Shown here: piece after piece, positions 24,470 through 32,905 of the stretch
Position numbering within the stretch: position 1 is the first letter of the stretch
Layout of the letters: each line of letters begins with the position of its first letter
Origin: Embleya sp045207655
Lineage (GTDB): Bacteria > Actinomycetota > Actinomycetes > Streptomycetales > Streptomycetaceae
Direction of reading: 5' to 3'
NCBI RefSeq assembly: GCF_045207655.1
Contig: NZ_CP108784.1
Location: 3,720,001-3,784,000 of the forward strand
Length of the DNA: 64,000 nucleotides
Translations under genes and position numbers: made by a program
Notes under the pieces: model-generated
The model's database searches: none
What the model saw: only the letters and a program-made list of their open reading frames with translations
What the model was told of the DNA's origin: nothing

Positions 24470-25582
24470 ATGCTGGAAACCTCCGCGCGACTCCTGCGCA
24501 TGCTCTCGCTCATGCAGACGCGGCCCGACTGGACCGGCCCCGAACTCGCCGAACGGCTCGGCGTGAGCGGGCGGACGGTCCGCTACGACATCGAGCGGCT
24601 GCGTGGCCTGGGCTATCCGGTGCACGCGCGCCGCGGCGTGGTCGGCGGCTACCGCCTCGGCGCCGGCAAGGCGCTGCCGCCGCTCCTGCTGGACGACGAG
24701 GAGGCGGTGAGCATCGTGGTCGGACTGCGGATCGCCGCCGGCAGCGTGGTGGACGGCATGGACGAGGCGATGCTACGCGCCCTCGCCAAGCTCGACCAGG
24801 TGTTGCCGTCCCGGCTGCATCGCCGGGTCAAGGCGCTACAGAAGTACACCGTCCCGGTCCGCCAGACCGGTCCGGCCGTGGACATGGACGTGATGACCGT
24901 GTTGGCCGGCGCCTGCCGCGACCACGAGCAACTGCGCTTCCGGTACAGCTCGCACGACGGCAAGGAGACCTCGCGCGTGGTCGAGCCCTATCGGCTCGTG
25001 CACCGGATGGGCCGCTGGTACCTGGTCGCGTGGGACGTCAAGCGCGAGGACTGGCGCACCTTCCGGATGGACCGGATCACCCCGCGTCCGCCGCACGGCC
25101 CCCGCTTCACCCCGCGCGAACTGCCCGCCGACGGCGACGTGGCGGCCTTCGTGAACCAGGGCGTGCAGAGCGCGCGCGGGCAGTTCCGCGCCCGGGTGCT
25201 GGTGCGCGCCCCGATCGGCACGGTCGCCGAGAAGGTGCCGCCCGCCTTCGGCGCGTTCGCGGTGGTCGACGACGACACCTGCGTGTTCGAGACGAGCGCG
25301 TCCAGCATCGAGAACCTGGCCGTCTACATCAGCCTGCTCGACGCCGACTTCGAGATCGAGGACCCGCCGGAACTGGTCGCCTACATCCGCCGGTTGGCCC
25401 GACGCTACGGCGGCGCGACCCCGGTCGCCGACGCGGCGGCGGTCATCGCGGCGGAGACGACTGCGCAGGGGACGACCGCGGCGGAGCCGACAGGCCCCGC
25501 GGTCACCACCACCGCCGACATCCCCGGCCCCACACTTGCGCCCGCGCCCGCCGAGGACGCCCCCGCCGCTCCCCGCCAATGA
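24470..25582 (+). CDS. YafY-type HTH/WYL-domain regulator
   Basis: This is a 370-residue regulator: an N-terminal winged helix (TGPELAERLGVSGRTVRYDI at about 24-43), a middle WYL domain (RFRYSSHDGKETSRVVEPYR, then LVHRMGRWYLVAWDVKREDW), and the WCX extension (ARVLVRAPIGTVAEKVPPAF onward). The WYL motif appears as W-Y-L near residue 183. WYL domains sense small molecules or nucleic acids. The last 60 residues are Ala/Thr/Pro-rich and look disordered, an extension beyond the family norm. It probably represses or activates the divergent exporter. Confidence 0.92.
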   Translation: MLETSARLLRMLSLMQTRPDWTGPELAERLGVSGRTVRYDIERLRGLGYPVHARRGVVGGYRLGAGKALPPLLLDDEEAVSIVVGLRIAAGSVVDGMDEAMLRALAKLDQVLPSRLHRRVKALQKYTVPVRQTGPAVDMDVMTVLAGACRDHEQLRFRYSSHDGKETSRVVEPYRLVHRMGRWYLVAWDVKREDWRTFRMDRITPRPPHGPRFTPRELPADGDVAAFVNQGVQSARGQFRARVLVRAPIGTVAEKVPPAFGAFAVVDDDTCVFETSASSIENLAVYISLLDADFEIEDPPELVAYIRRLARRYGGATPVADAAAVIAAETTAQGTTAAEPTGPAVTTTADIPGPTLAPAPAEDAPAAPRQ

Positions 25583-25587
25583 ACGAC

Positions 25588-25627
25588 GGCGCCCCCGACC
25601 CCCTCGGCACGAGGGGGTCGGGGCGCC
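25588..25627. terminator. bidirectional terminator
   Basis: A long GC stem (25588-25605 with 25611-25627, one bulged base) has the loop GGCAC between the convergent WYL-regulator and symporter genes. Confidence 0.8.
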
Positions 25628-25642
25628 GGTCGAGCGGGAGCG

Positions 25643-26974
25643 TCAGACCGAGACCGGTTCGCGCTCCGCCGTCTTCTGGAGCGGAACGTGCGGCGTGGCC
25701 GGCTCGTCGGGCGCTTCCAGATCACGCGGGTTGTTGTACTTCTCCAGATCCAGCGTCTTCTCCCGAGCGGAGACCAGGATCGGCACCACGACCTGCCCGG
25801 CCACGTTGGTCGCGGTCCGGATCATGTCCAGGATCGGGTCGATCGCCAGCAGCAGCGCGACGCCCGCCAGCGGCAGGTTCACCGTGCTGAGCGTGAGGGT
25901 CAGCATGATGATCGCGCCGGTGAGACCGGCGGTGGCCGCCGAGCCGATCACCGAGACGAACGCGATCAGCAGGTATTCCTTGATGCCCAGGTTCACGCCG
26001 TAGACCTCGGCGACGAAGATCGCGGCGATCGCCGGGTAGATCGCGGCGCAACCGTCCATCTTCGTGGTGGCGCCGAACGGCACCGCGAACGAGGCGTAGT
26101 CCTTCGGGACACCGAGGCGCTCGGTGACCTTCTGGGTGACCGGCATGGTGCCGACCGACGAGCGCGAGACGAACGCGAGCTGGATGGCCGGCCACGCGCC
26201 CTTGAAGTAGTTCAGCGGGTTGACCTTGGCGACCAGCGCGAGCAGCAGCGGGTAGACCACGAACATCACCAGCGCGCAACCGATGTAGATGTCGGCGGTG
26301 AAGGTGCCCAGCGGCTTGATCAGGTCCCAGCCGTAGGTGGCGACCGAGGTGCCGATCAGACCGAGCGTGCCCAGCGGGGACAGCTTGATCACCCACCACA
26401 GCGCCTTCTGGATGATCTCCAGGACCAGTTCGGCGCCCTTGACCAGCGGTTCGGCCTTGGCGCCGACCGACAGGATCGCGGAGCCGAGCACGACCGCCAG
26501 GAAGACGATCTGCAGGACCTTGACCTCGGAGAAGGCGGTGACGATGTTGGTCGGCACGATGCCGGTGATGAAGTCGAGCCAGTCACCGTTGGTCTTCGGC
26601 GCCTTGCCCGGGTCGGCCGGCAGCTTGAAGCCGTCGCCGGGGTTGGTGACCAGGCCGATGGTGAGGCCGATCGCGACCGCGATCAGCGACGTGATCAGGA
26701 ACCACAGCAGCGTGCGCGCGGCCAGCCGCGCGGCGTTGTTGACGTTCCGCAGGTTGACCACGCTGACCAGGATCGCGGTGAACACCAGCGGCGGTACGGC
26801 CAGCTTGAGCAACTGGACGAAGATCGTGCCGATCTGGTCGAGCGTCTGGGTCAGCCACGAGACGTTGTATTCCTTGGCGATGAAGCCGAAGGCCACACCG
26901 AGCACGAGGCCGGCGGCTATCTGGGCCCAGAAGGGAGTTCTCTTCAGGGTCTTGAGTGAATCGACAGCAGACAA
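25643..26974 (-). CDS. dicarboxylate/amino acid:cation symporter (DAACS)
   Basis: This is a 443-residue transporter of the GltP/DctA family. The first helices are KRTPFWAQIAAGLVLGVAFG and LAVPPLVFTAILVSVVNL. The substrate-binding hairpin carries SRSSVGTMPVT (family consensus SSxxTLP), then AVPFGATTKMDGCAAIYPAI (family NMDG) and GLTGAIIMLTLTLSTV. I choose the TTG at 26974 (LSAVDSLK) since AGGAG lies 8 nt upstream; an ATG at 27046 would add a Pro/Arg-rich leader. It imports glutamate, aspartate or C4-dicarboxylates with Na+ or H+; which one cannot be told. Confidence 0.9.
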   Translation of the reverse strand: MSAVDSLKTLKRTPFWAQIAAGLVLGVAFGFIAKEYNVSWLTQTLDQIGTIFVQLLKLAVPPLVFTAILVSVVNLRNVNNAARLAARTLLWFLITSLIAVAIGLTIGLVTNPGDGFKLPADPGKAPKTNGDWLDFITGIVPTNIVTAFSEVKVLQIVFLAVVLGSAILSVGAKAEPLVKGAELVLEIIQKALWWVIKLSPLGTLGLIGTSVATYGWDLIKPLGTFTADIYIGCALVMFVVYPLLLALVAKVNPLNYFKGAWPAIQLAFVSRSSVGTMPVTQKVTERLGVPKDYASFAVPFGATTKMDGCAAIYPAIAAIFVAEVYGVNLGIKEYLLIAFVSVIGSAATAGLTGAIIMLTLTLSTVNLPLAGVALLLAIDPILDMIRTATNVAGQVVVPILVSAREKTLDLEKYNNPRDLEAPDEPATPHVPLQKTAEREPVSV

Positions 26975-27444
26975 GGCAGGGCTCCTGAACGGGCACCGTG
27001 GGGGACGGGGGTGGCGGTACGGAGCGGCCGTGAACCTGCGCATCAATAGGCACGCGTGTGCCCGCAGGAAGGACTACGAAGAAGCGATACTTCGCGCAGA
27101 ACGGCCGCGGAGGGCCGGCGTGCGGGCGGTCGGGCCGACGAGCGTGGAGACGTCAGCCCGGCAGGGGCACGGCGGCAGTCAGCCGCGACACAGCGCGGTG
27201 GCGCAACGGCCCAGGTCGACGTGCCGACGGGACACGAGCGGGAAACCCACCGCCGCGTCCGTCAACTGCGTGTCGCCTGCACCAATCATGGAAGTGAGGA
27301 TAGCGACACTAAACCGATAAACGCAAAGAATTACGGAACGGACACCGCCGGACACCCACGGACACGGCCGGCCACACCTCGCTTAAGAGGCTTCCTCGAC
27401 CGGAAGGCGTCCCGTGCCGCACGGCTCCTGGACCAACAGGCCGA
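26975..27444 (-). promoter_or_regulatory. long leader of the symporter gene with a possible promoter
   Basis: No gene is seen in these 470 bp. On the minus strand TTGCGT (27326-27321), an 18-nt spacer and TATCCT (27302-27297) make a fair promoter, in the only AT-rich part of the gap. This would give a leader of about 315 nt before the TTG start. Repeats of CGGACAC occur around 27339-27366. Confidence 0.35.
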
Positions 27445-27756
27445 CTAGGAGGCTTCCTTGGTCTTGGCGATCCGGGTGATCGGGGCCACCGCCTCGTCCT
27501 CGGCGCGGTTGTCGTCGGCGATGCGCTGCTTGGCCCGCTGCATGCGCTCGTACAGGGCCTCGGACATCGCGTCCCGCTCCGCGTTCAGGAACTTGTAGCT
27601 GATCACCGCCGACGCCGCGGCCGCGATGGCGATCGCGATGAACACGTTCCCCCGACCGTCCAGGTCGAAGAACCCGAACACGACCATGACCACGCCGAAC
27701 AACGCGGCGAAGATGCCGAGCCGGTAGAGCGAGTAGCGCAGCGCGGGATTCGACAT
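27445..27756 (-). CDS. DUF4229 membrane protein
   Basis: This is a 103-residue protein with two transmembrane helices (about 7-27, YRLGIFAALFGVVMVVFGFF, and 32-50, GNVFIAIAIAAAASAVISYK) and a charged C-terminal tail rich in A, E and R (RDAMSEALYERMQRAKQRIA). This is the DUF4229 pattern, a small actinobacterial membrane protein of unknown role that often lies near the menaquinone genes in Streptomyces. The ATG at 27756 follows AAGGTGACC. Confidence 0.85.
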   Translation of the reverse strand: MSNPALRYSLYRLGIFAALFGVVMVVFGFFDLDGRGNVFIAIAIAAAASAVISYKFLNAERDAMSEALYERMQRAKQRIADDNRAEDEAVAPITRIAKTKEAS

Positions 27757-27886
27757 GGTCACCTTCGGTTCCCCTAGCCAGAGCGGTACGAGTGGCGGCG
27801 GGCGCGAGCCGGACCGTCCCCTCCAGTCAAGCATCCCGTATTCGAGACGCCGAGCCGGGCCCCGACTCGGAACCCGACCTGCCCTC

Positions 27887-28954
27887 TCACGGGCCGAGGC
27901 CGTTGACGCCGTCCAGGATCATGTACTCCCAGTAGCCTCCCGGCTCCGCCCACGCGAGCGGATCGACCGACGACAGCAGGTCGACGACGATCGGCTCCCA
28001 CACGTCGTGGATGCCGATGCCGAACCGCTCGCCCTGCCGGCGCATCCGCCCGATCACCCACATGGTGAAGGCGAGCGTGGACAGATCGGTGTTGAGCGTG
28101 TCCATCGTCGGCTCGTCACCGCCGGTGTACCAGCGCCGGACCACGCCGGTACGGCCGTCCACGAGCAGGTCCCCGTCCTCGCTGACGTAGCCCAGGACGA
28201 CCAGGTGCTCCGCGTCCGCAGGCGGCTCGGGCTCGTCGTCCCAGTCGGCCCGGCGCTCGGCGATCAACTCGGCCAGGGTCACCAGCGGCTTGTCGTCGCT
28301 GCGCATGTCCAGGTAGGCCCACGCGTCGATCAACCCGACGTCGAGCAGGAAGCGCCGGGTCGGCTCGTGCGTGATCGCGGCGGGCAACTGCCGCTCGTCG
28401 TAGCCGGAGAACTCGTTCTCGTACACCAGGTCCAACATCGCCGGCGTGATCCGCACGGCCAGGCCCTCACCCGGCACCGCCGCCCGGCGCAACTGCCACA
28501 GCGCGAAGGAGGTGTGCCAGAACGAGTGCCTCGGATCCAACTCGGGTTCGGTCTCGCCGAGCAGGTCGATCAGTTCCTCGCCGGTGCGCACCGGTCCGCG
28601 ACCGGCCCGGATCGCCTCCACCAGGCCCGCGTTGCGCACCAGGGTGGACACGTCCATCGACATCGGCTTCGGATCGCCGAAGCACTGCTCGGCGAACACC
28701 CGACCGGTCGTGCCCTCGAGCAGCACCGCGTACGACGGCGTGTGCGGCGAGCCGTACGTGCCGAGCACGATCAGGTGGTCCCGGGTGCCGCCCGGTTCGA
28801 ACCGGATCAGCGCGGCCTCGCGCGGCAGACCCACCTCGGCCAGGAAGCGCCGGGTGGGCGCGTGCGCGATCTCCGGCAGATCGCGCCGGACCACGTCGCC
28901 GAACCACTCCTCGACCTGCGCCCGGGTGAGCGGAATCCGCAGCGCGTCAGCCAT
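27887..28954 (-). CDS. double SUKH-4-like protein
   Basis: This is a 355-residue protein made of two similar halves. Each contains a PTRRFLxxVGL motif (PTRRFLAEVGLPREA near residue 33 and PTRRFLLDVGLIDAW near 212), and each has HLIVLGTYG/HLVVLGYVS and a TGRVF/TGVVRRW strand. This is the SUKH-4 (SMI1/KNR4-like) fold. SUKH proteins are often immunity proteins of polymorphic toxin systems or part of diverse regulatory sets. No toxin gene is adjacent here. GGGAGGG precedes the chosen ATG. It ends 93 nt downstream of the mqnE stop. Confidence 0.75.
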   Translation of the reverse strand: MADALRIPLTRAQVEEWFGDVVRRDLPEIAHAPTRRFLAEVGLPREAALIRFEPGGTRDHLIVLGTYGSPHTPSYAVLLEGTTGRVFAEQCFGDPKPMSMDVSTLVRNAGLVEAIRAGRGPVRTGEELIDLLGETEPELDPRHSFWHTSFALWQLRRAAVPGEGLAVRITPAMLDLVYENEFSGYDERQLPAAITHEPTRRFLLDVGLIDAWAYLDMRSDDKPLVTLAELIAERRADWDDEPEPPADAEHLVVLGYVSEDGDLLVDGRTGVVRRWYTGGDEPTMDTLNTDLSTLAFTMWVIGRMRRQGERFGIGIHDVWEPIVVDLLSSVDPLAWAEPGGYWEYMILDGVNGLGP

Positions 28955-29047
28955 CCGGCAGCCCTCCCGAGCCATCGTCGAACACGTTCGGGCACGACGG
29001 GCGGTCCGGGCCCGGGCCCGAGTCCGGGCGCACCGGCCGGCGCGACG

Positions 29048-30211
29048 TCAGAGCTTCATCGGCTGCGGCGTGTCGCGGCGGGCCGGGTCGGGGCCCTCGT
29101 ACTCGCGCAGCGTCTCGTAACGGGTGTTGCGCTCGACCGGGCGGAAGCCCGCGTCCCGGATCAGGTCGAGCAGGTCGTCGCGGGTCATCTTGTTCGGCGT
29201 GCCGAAGTCGTCCGCGTCGTGGGTGATCTTGTACTCCACGACCGAGCCGTCCAGGTCGTCCGCGCCGTGGTTGAGCGCGAGTTGCGCGGTGGCCAGGCCG
29301 TGCATGACCCAGAAGCACTTCACGTGCGGGACGTTGTCGAACATCAGCCGGGAGACCGCGAACACCTTGAGCGCCTCGGCGCCGGTGGCCATGGTGGTCC
29401 GGGCCTGGAGCCGGTTGCGGACGATGCCGTCCTTGCTGTCGTGGAAGTCGTGCTGGTAGCGCAGCGGGATGAAGACCTGGAACCCGCCGGTCTCGTCCTG
29501 GAGTTCACGCAGTCGGATGACGTGGTCCACCCGGTGCCGCGGCTCCTCGATGTGGCCGTAGAGCATCGTGCTCGGGGTCTTCAGGCCCTTGGAGTGCGCG
29601 AGCCGGTGGATCCTCGACCAGTCCTCCCAGTGCGTGTCGTGGTCGACGATGTGCTGCCGGACCTCCCAGTCGAAGATCTCCGCGCCGCCGCCGGTGAGCG
29701 ACTCCAGGCCCGCGTCCATCAGCTCGTCGAGGATGTCCGACGCGGACAGGCCGGAGATCTTCTCGAACCAGTGGATCTCGGTCGCGGTGAACGCCTTGAG
29801 CGCGACGTTCGGCAACACCTCCTTGAGCGCGCCGAGCGACCTCGGGTAGTAGCGCCACGGGAGGGTCGGGTGCAGGCCGTTGACGATGTGCAGTTCGGTG
29901 ATGCCGTCCGGCTCCATCTCCTTCGCGAGCCGCACCGCCTCCTCGATCCGCATCGTGTACGCGTCCTTCTCGCCCGGCTTGCGCTGGAACGAGCAGTAGG
30001 CGCACGAGGCGTTGCACACGTTCGTCATGTTGAGGTGACGGTTGACGTTGAAGTGGACCTTGTCGCCGTTCTTCACCGTCCGCACGTGGTGCGCGAGCCC
30101 GCCGAGCCACGCCAGGTCGTCGCTCGCGTAGAGCGCGATGCCGTCCTCACGGCTCAAACGCTCCCCGGCGAAAACCTTGTCCTCGATCTCCTTGCGCAGG
30201 CCCGCGTCCAT
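29048..30211 (-). CDS. mqnE: aminofutalosine synthase
   Basis: MqnE is a radical SAM enzyme that joins 3-[(1-carboxyvinyl)oxy]benzoate with SAM to form aminofutalosine in the futalosine route to menaquinone. The 387-residue protein carries the cluster motif CNASCAYCSF (C66, C70, C73; CxxxCxxC), preceded by HFNVNRHLNMTNV, and later FQVFIPLRYQHDFHDSKDG with the family end GFRPVERNTRYETLREYEGP. Its presence, with the UbiX-, UbiA- and UbiD-type genes nearby, shows the organism uses the futalosine rather than the classical Men pathway. MqnA, MqnB and MqnC genes are not in the window. Confidence 0.96.
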   Translation of the reverse strand: MDAGLRKEIEDKVFAGERLSREDGIALYASDDLAWLGGLAHHVRTVKNGDKVHFNVNRHLNMTNVCNASCAYCSFQRKPGEKDAYTMRIEEAVRLAKEMEPDGITELHIVNGLHPTLPWRYYPRSLGALKEVLPNVALKAFTATEIHWFEKISGLSASDILDELMDAGLESLTGGGAEIFDWEVRQHIVDHDTHWEDWSRIHRLAHSKGLKTPSTMLYGHIEEPRHRVDHVIRLRELQDETGGFQVFIPLRYQHDFHDSKDGIVRNRLQARTTMATGAEALKVFAVSRLMFDNVPHVKCFWVMHGLATAQLALNHGADDLDGSVVEYKITHDADDFGTPNKMTRDDLLDLIRDAGFRPVERNTRYETLREYEGPDPARRDTPQPMKL

Positions 30212-30268
30212 GTGTCGGCACTCCCTCTAGGTCTTCTCGTCCGCCGCTGCACGGCTGCTACGAGGTTA

Positions 30269-30286
30269 CGCCCGGCGTGCCGGGCG
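30269..30286 (-). terminator. short hairpin after the threonine dehydratase gene
   Basis: CGCCCGGC-GT-GCCGGGCG lies immediately after the stop of the gene ending at 30292. The two-base centre means the real loop must be at least four nt, leaving a 7-bp stem. Confidence 0.4.
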
Positions 30287-30291
30287 CTCGC

Positions 30292-31251
30292 TCAGGCCAT
30301 CACCTCGGCGTACAGCGCCGGGTCGACGTTGCCGCCGCTGACCACGGCGACGTGCTCGCGGCCGGCGGGCAGCGCGTCCTTGCGGAAGAGGTAGGCCGCG
30401 GTGGCCACCGCGCCCGAGGGCTCGGCGACCAGGCGCGCGCGCCGACCCAGGAAGCGCATCGCCTCGCGGATCTGCTCCTCGGTCACCGTGACGATGTCGT
30501 CCACGTACGCCTGGATGTGCGCGAACGGCAGGACGCCCACCGAGGTGGCGCGCAGGCCGTCGGCGATCGTGCGGTAGGTGTCGGTGGTGGACCACGTGGT
30601 GCGCACGCCGGTACGGAAGGACTCCGCCGCGTCGGCGGCCAGTTCGGGCTCGACGCCGATCACCTTGGTACGCGGGCTGGTCAGCTTGACCGCGGCGGCG
30701 ATGCCGGAGATCAGCCCGCCGCCGCTGACCGGGACCAGCACGGTGTCCGCGGTGGGCAGGTCCTCGATGATCTCCAGGCCGGCGGTGCCCTGGCCGGCGA
30801 TGATCCGCGCGTCGTCGTAGGGCGGCACGAACGCGTAGCCGTGCTCGGCGGACAGCTCGCCGGCCGCGGTGTCCCGCCGCTCGGGGGTGACGATGACCAC
30901 CTCGGCGCCCAGCGCGCGGGTGGCCTCGATCTTGACGGTCGGTGTGGTGTCCGGCATCACGATCACCGCCCGGGCGCCGAACAGGCGGGCCGCGTAGGCC
31001 ACCGCCTGCGCGTGGTTGCCGCTGGAGTGTGCGACGACCCCGCGCGAGCGCTCGGCCTCGGTCAGCCCCGCGATCGCGTTGTACGCGCCACGGATCTTGA
31101 AGGCGCCGATCGCCTGGAGACCCTCCGGCTTGAGCCAGAGGGGTCGGTCGGCGTCACCGTGCAGGGAGGGCAGCAACGGGGTGCGTACGGCCGTGCCCGC
31201 GATCCGCTTCCGTGCGGCCTCGAGGTCTTCGAGAGTCACCAGGTTCGTCAT
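30292..31251 (-). CDS. threonine/serine dehydratase without ACT domain
   Basis: This is a 319-residue fold-type II PLP enzyme. K52 in GAFKIRGAY is the Schiff-base lysine, followed by SSGNHAQAVAYAA, the glycine loop PVSGGGLISGIAAAV and VVSGGNVDPALY. It ends where IlvA-type enzymes begin their ACT domain, so it fits catabolic threonine/serine dehydratase or a serine racemase-like enzyme. The ATG at 31251 gives the standard N-terminus; an earlier in-frame start adds an Arg-rich leader. It lies between mqnE and an Lrp-type regulator, which could control it. Confidence 0.85.
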   Translation of the reverse strand: MTNLVTLEDLEAARKRIAGTAVRTPLLPSLHGDADRPLWLKPEGLQAIGAFKIRGAYNAIAGLTEAERSRGVVAHSSGNHAQAVAYAARLFGARAVIVMPDTTPTVKIEATRALGAEVVIVTPERRDTAAGELSAEHGYAFVPPYDDARIIAGQGTAGLEIIEDLPTADTVLVPVSGGGLISGIAAAVKLTSPRTKVIGVEPELAADAAESFRTGVRTTWSTTDTYRTIADGLRATSVGVLPFAHIQAYVDDIVTVTEEQIREAMRFLGRRARLVAEPSGAVATAAYLFRKDALPAGREHVAVVSGGNVDPALYAEVMA

Positions 31252-31357
31252 GTCCGCCACCCTACGAGCAGGCGTGGGCGCGCCCGCCGATCTTTTCCGG
31301 GCACGGCCGGCGCGGCCGCTCGGCGGGTCGGGCACGGCCGTGCGGGGTTCGGTACGG

Positions 31358-31816
31358 CTATTCCGTGGGTTCGGGAAGTTCGGCCGCGCGGTACTCCCAC
31401 TTGGTCGAGAGCACCACGGTGGTGCGGGTGCGGGCCACCCCGCGGGTGCCGGAGAGGCGGCGGACCACGTTCTCCAGTCCCTCCATGTCCGAGACCCGGA
31501 CCTTGAGCATGAACGAGTCGTCTCCGGCGATGAACCAACAGTCCTCGATCTCGTCGAGGTCGCGCAGCCGGCGGCTCACGTCGTCGTGATCGGCCGCGTC
31601 GGAGAGCTGGATCCCGATCAGCGCGGTCACGCCCAGGCCGAGCGAGACCGGGTCGACGGAGGCCCGGTAGCCGGTGATCACGCCGGCCTGTTCGAGCCGG
31701 TTGATGCGATCGGTGACGCTCGGCCCGGACAGGCCGACGAGTCGACCCAGCTCCGCGTACGACGCCCGCCCGTTGCCGCGCAGCGCCTGGATCAGCTTGC
31801 GGTCGACGGCATCCAT
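31358..31816 (-). CDS. Lrp/AsnC-family regulator
   Basis: This is a 152-residue feast/famine regulator: helix-turn-helix at about 20-45 (YAELGRLVGLSGPSVTDRIN), then the RAM/ACT-like effector domain (LGLGVTALIGIQLSD and the amino-acid-binding IEDCWFIAGDDSFMLKV). Such proteins bind DNA as dimers or octamers and sense amino acids. The ATG at 31816 follows GGAGGAAACGGAC. A strong palindrome at 31924-31944 lies between it and the small gene at 31997. The location within the mqn region is conserved in Streptomyces as far as I recall. Confidence 0.93.
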   Translation of the reverse strand: MDAVDRKLIQALRGNGRASYAELGRLVGLSGPSVTDRINRLEQAGVITGYRASVDPVSLGLGVTALIGIQLSDAADHDDVSRRLRDLDEIEDCWFIAGDDSFMLKVRVSDMEGLENVVRRLSGTRGVARTRTTVVLSTKWEYRAAELPEPTE

Positions 31817-31923
31817 GTCCGTTTCCTCCAGGTAATCGATGGTGTCCACCGGGGGGCCACCAGGGGTCTGCGACATGACAGAGGTGCAAACCCGCATGGG
31901 GCCTGTAATTCATTGGACGATTC

Positions 31924-31944
31924 TGATTCTAACCCTTAGAATCA
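31924..31944. promoter_or_regulatory. perfect palindrome, likely Lrp operator
   Basis: The arms TGATTCTAA (31924-31932) and TTAGAATCA (31936-31944) are perfectly complementary around CCC. The site is AT-rich in a GC-rich region and lies between the divergent Lrp-type gene and the 44-residue gene at 31997, with TTGGAC at 31912-31917 as a possible -35 for the latter. Confidence 0.7.
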
Positions 31945-31996
31945 AAGGCATCGGGAGCTACAAGCCTCCGATGACGACTCGTGGGGAGACAACACC

Positions 31997-32131
31997 GTGT
32001 ACACCCTGGAGATGGCCCGCGCACACATGCAGGAACTGCATGCCATCGCGGAGCGCTCACGTGCCACCCAGCCGTCCAGCACGCTCAAGCGTGTGAAGCG
32101 TCTGGTCGGCCGCCGCAAGTCCGGGCGCTGA
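31997..32131 (+). CDS. small basic protein, 44 residues
   Basis: GTG-initiated ORF: VYTLEMARAHMQELHAIAER, then SRATQPSSTLKRVKRLVGRR and KSGR. The N-terminal half should form an amphipathic helix; the C-terminal third is strongly basic. GGGGAGACAACACC supplies a Shine-Dalgarno, and a proper terminator follows 28 nt after the stop, so this is a complete small transcription unit, driven from the palindrome region divergent from the Lrp gene. Short proteins of this kind precede the ubiX-like gene in some Streptomyces, as far as I recall. Function unknown. Confidence 0.65.
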   Translation: MYTLEMARAHMQELHAIAERSRATQPSSTLKRVKRLVGRRKSGR

Positions 32132-32158
32132 TCGCCCGGCAGATCCGGCAAGACCGTC

Positions 32159-32188
32159 AAGGCTCCCGTCACCGCGGGGGCCTTTTTG
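32159..32188 (+). terminator. intrinsic terminator after the 44-residue gene
   Basis: AAGGCTCCCG and CGCGGGGGCCTT form the stem around TCAC, and the 3' arm runs into TTTTT (32182-32186), a textbook intrinsic terminator. It overlaps the last codons and stop of the convergent ubiX-like gene. Confidence 0.85.
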
Positions 32189-32852
32189 GTTCTCCGGCCT
32201 CCTCGCGTCGGGCGCCGCCCAGTTCGCCGTCCCAGCGTCGGTAGAGGGTGTGTGCGACACCGAGCGAGTCCAGCGCCTTGCCCGCGACGAAGTCGACCAG
32301 GCGCCGCACGTCCTGGGCGCCGGCGTAGAAGGCCGGGGAGGCCGGCAGGATCACCGCGCCGGCGTCGTCGAGCCGGACCAGATGGCGCAGCGTGGTGCCG
32401 GTGAGCGGGGTCTCGCGCGGCACCAGCACGAGCGGGCGACGCTCCTTGAGCGTGACGTCCGCGGCACGTTGGAGCAGGTCCTTGGACAGGCCGATGGCGA
32501 TGCCCGCGACCGAGGCCGTGCTGGCCGGCACCACGACCATGCCCTTGGCCGGGTACGACCCGCTCGCGGGTCCCGCGCCAAGGTCGCCGGGCGCCCAGTA
32601 GCGGACCCGCGCCAACGCGTCCGCGTCCAGTTCGGTCCACACGGCCAGGTCGTCGCGCCAGTGCGCGTCGCGAAACGCGATCCCGGTCTCGTCGATCAGG
32701 GTCAGCCGGGCGGCCCGGCTGACCACCAGGTCCACGTGCTCACCGGCGTCGAGCAGCCCGCGCAACACCGCCGCGGCGTACGGCGTGCCCGAGGCCCCCG
32801 AGACGCCGACGATCCACGGACGTCGTCCCGTACTGTCCCGCTCCTGGTCCAT
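32169..32852 (-). CDS. ubiX: UbiX-family flavin prenyltransferase (MqnM type)
   Basis: UbiX-like enzymes prenylate FMN to make the prFMN cofactor used by UbiD decarboxylases. The 227-residue protein has the N-terminal flavin site VGVSGASGTPYAAAVL (about 15-30), GMVVVPASTASVAGIAIGLS with the conserved serine/threonine pocket, RPLVLVPRETPLT and DAGAVILPASPAFYAG. With the UbiD- and UbiA-type genes at 36.4-38.8 kb it fits the late futalosine menaquinone pathway. The last 20 residues are charged and variable. It is divergent from the rhomboid gene. Confidence 0.92.
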   Translation of the reverse strand: MDQERDSTGRRPWIVGVSGASGTPYAAAVLRGLLDAGEHVDLVVSRAARLTLIDETGIAFRDAHWRDDLAVWTELDADALARVRYWAPGDLGAGPASGSYPAKGMVVVPASTASVAGIAIGLSKDLLQRAADVTLKERRPLVLVPRETPLTGTTLRHLVRLDDAGAVILPASPAFYAGAQDVRRLVDFVAGKALDSLGVAHTLYRRWDGELGGARREEAGEPKRPPR

Positions 32853-32905
32853 GGCTCCTATTGTGGCTTCGTAGCGGCGGCACCAGCCGCAGGGGAGGGG
32901 TGTGC

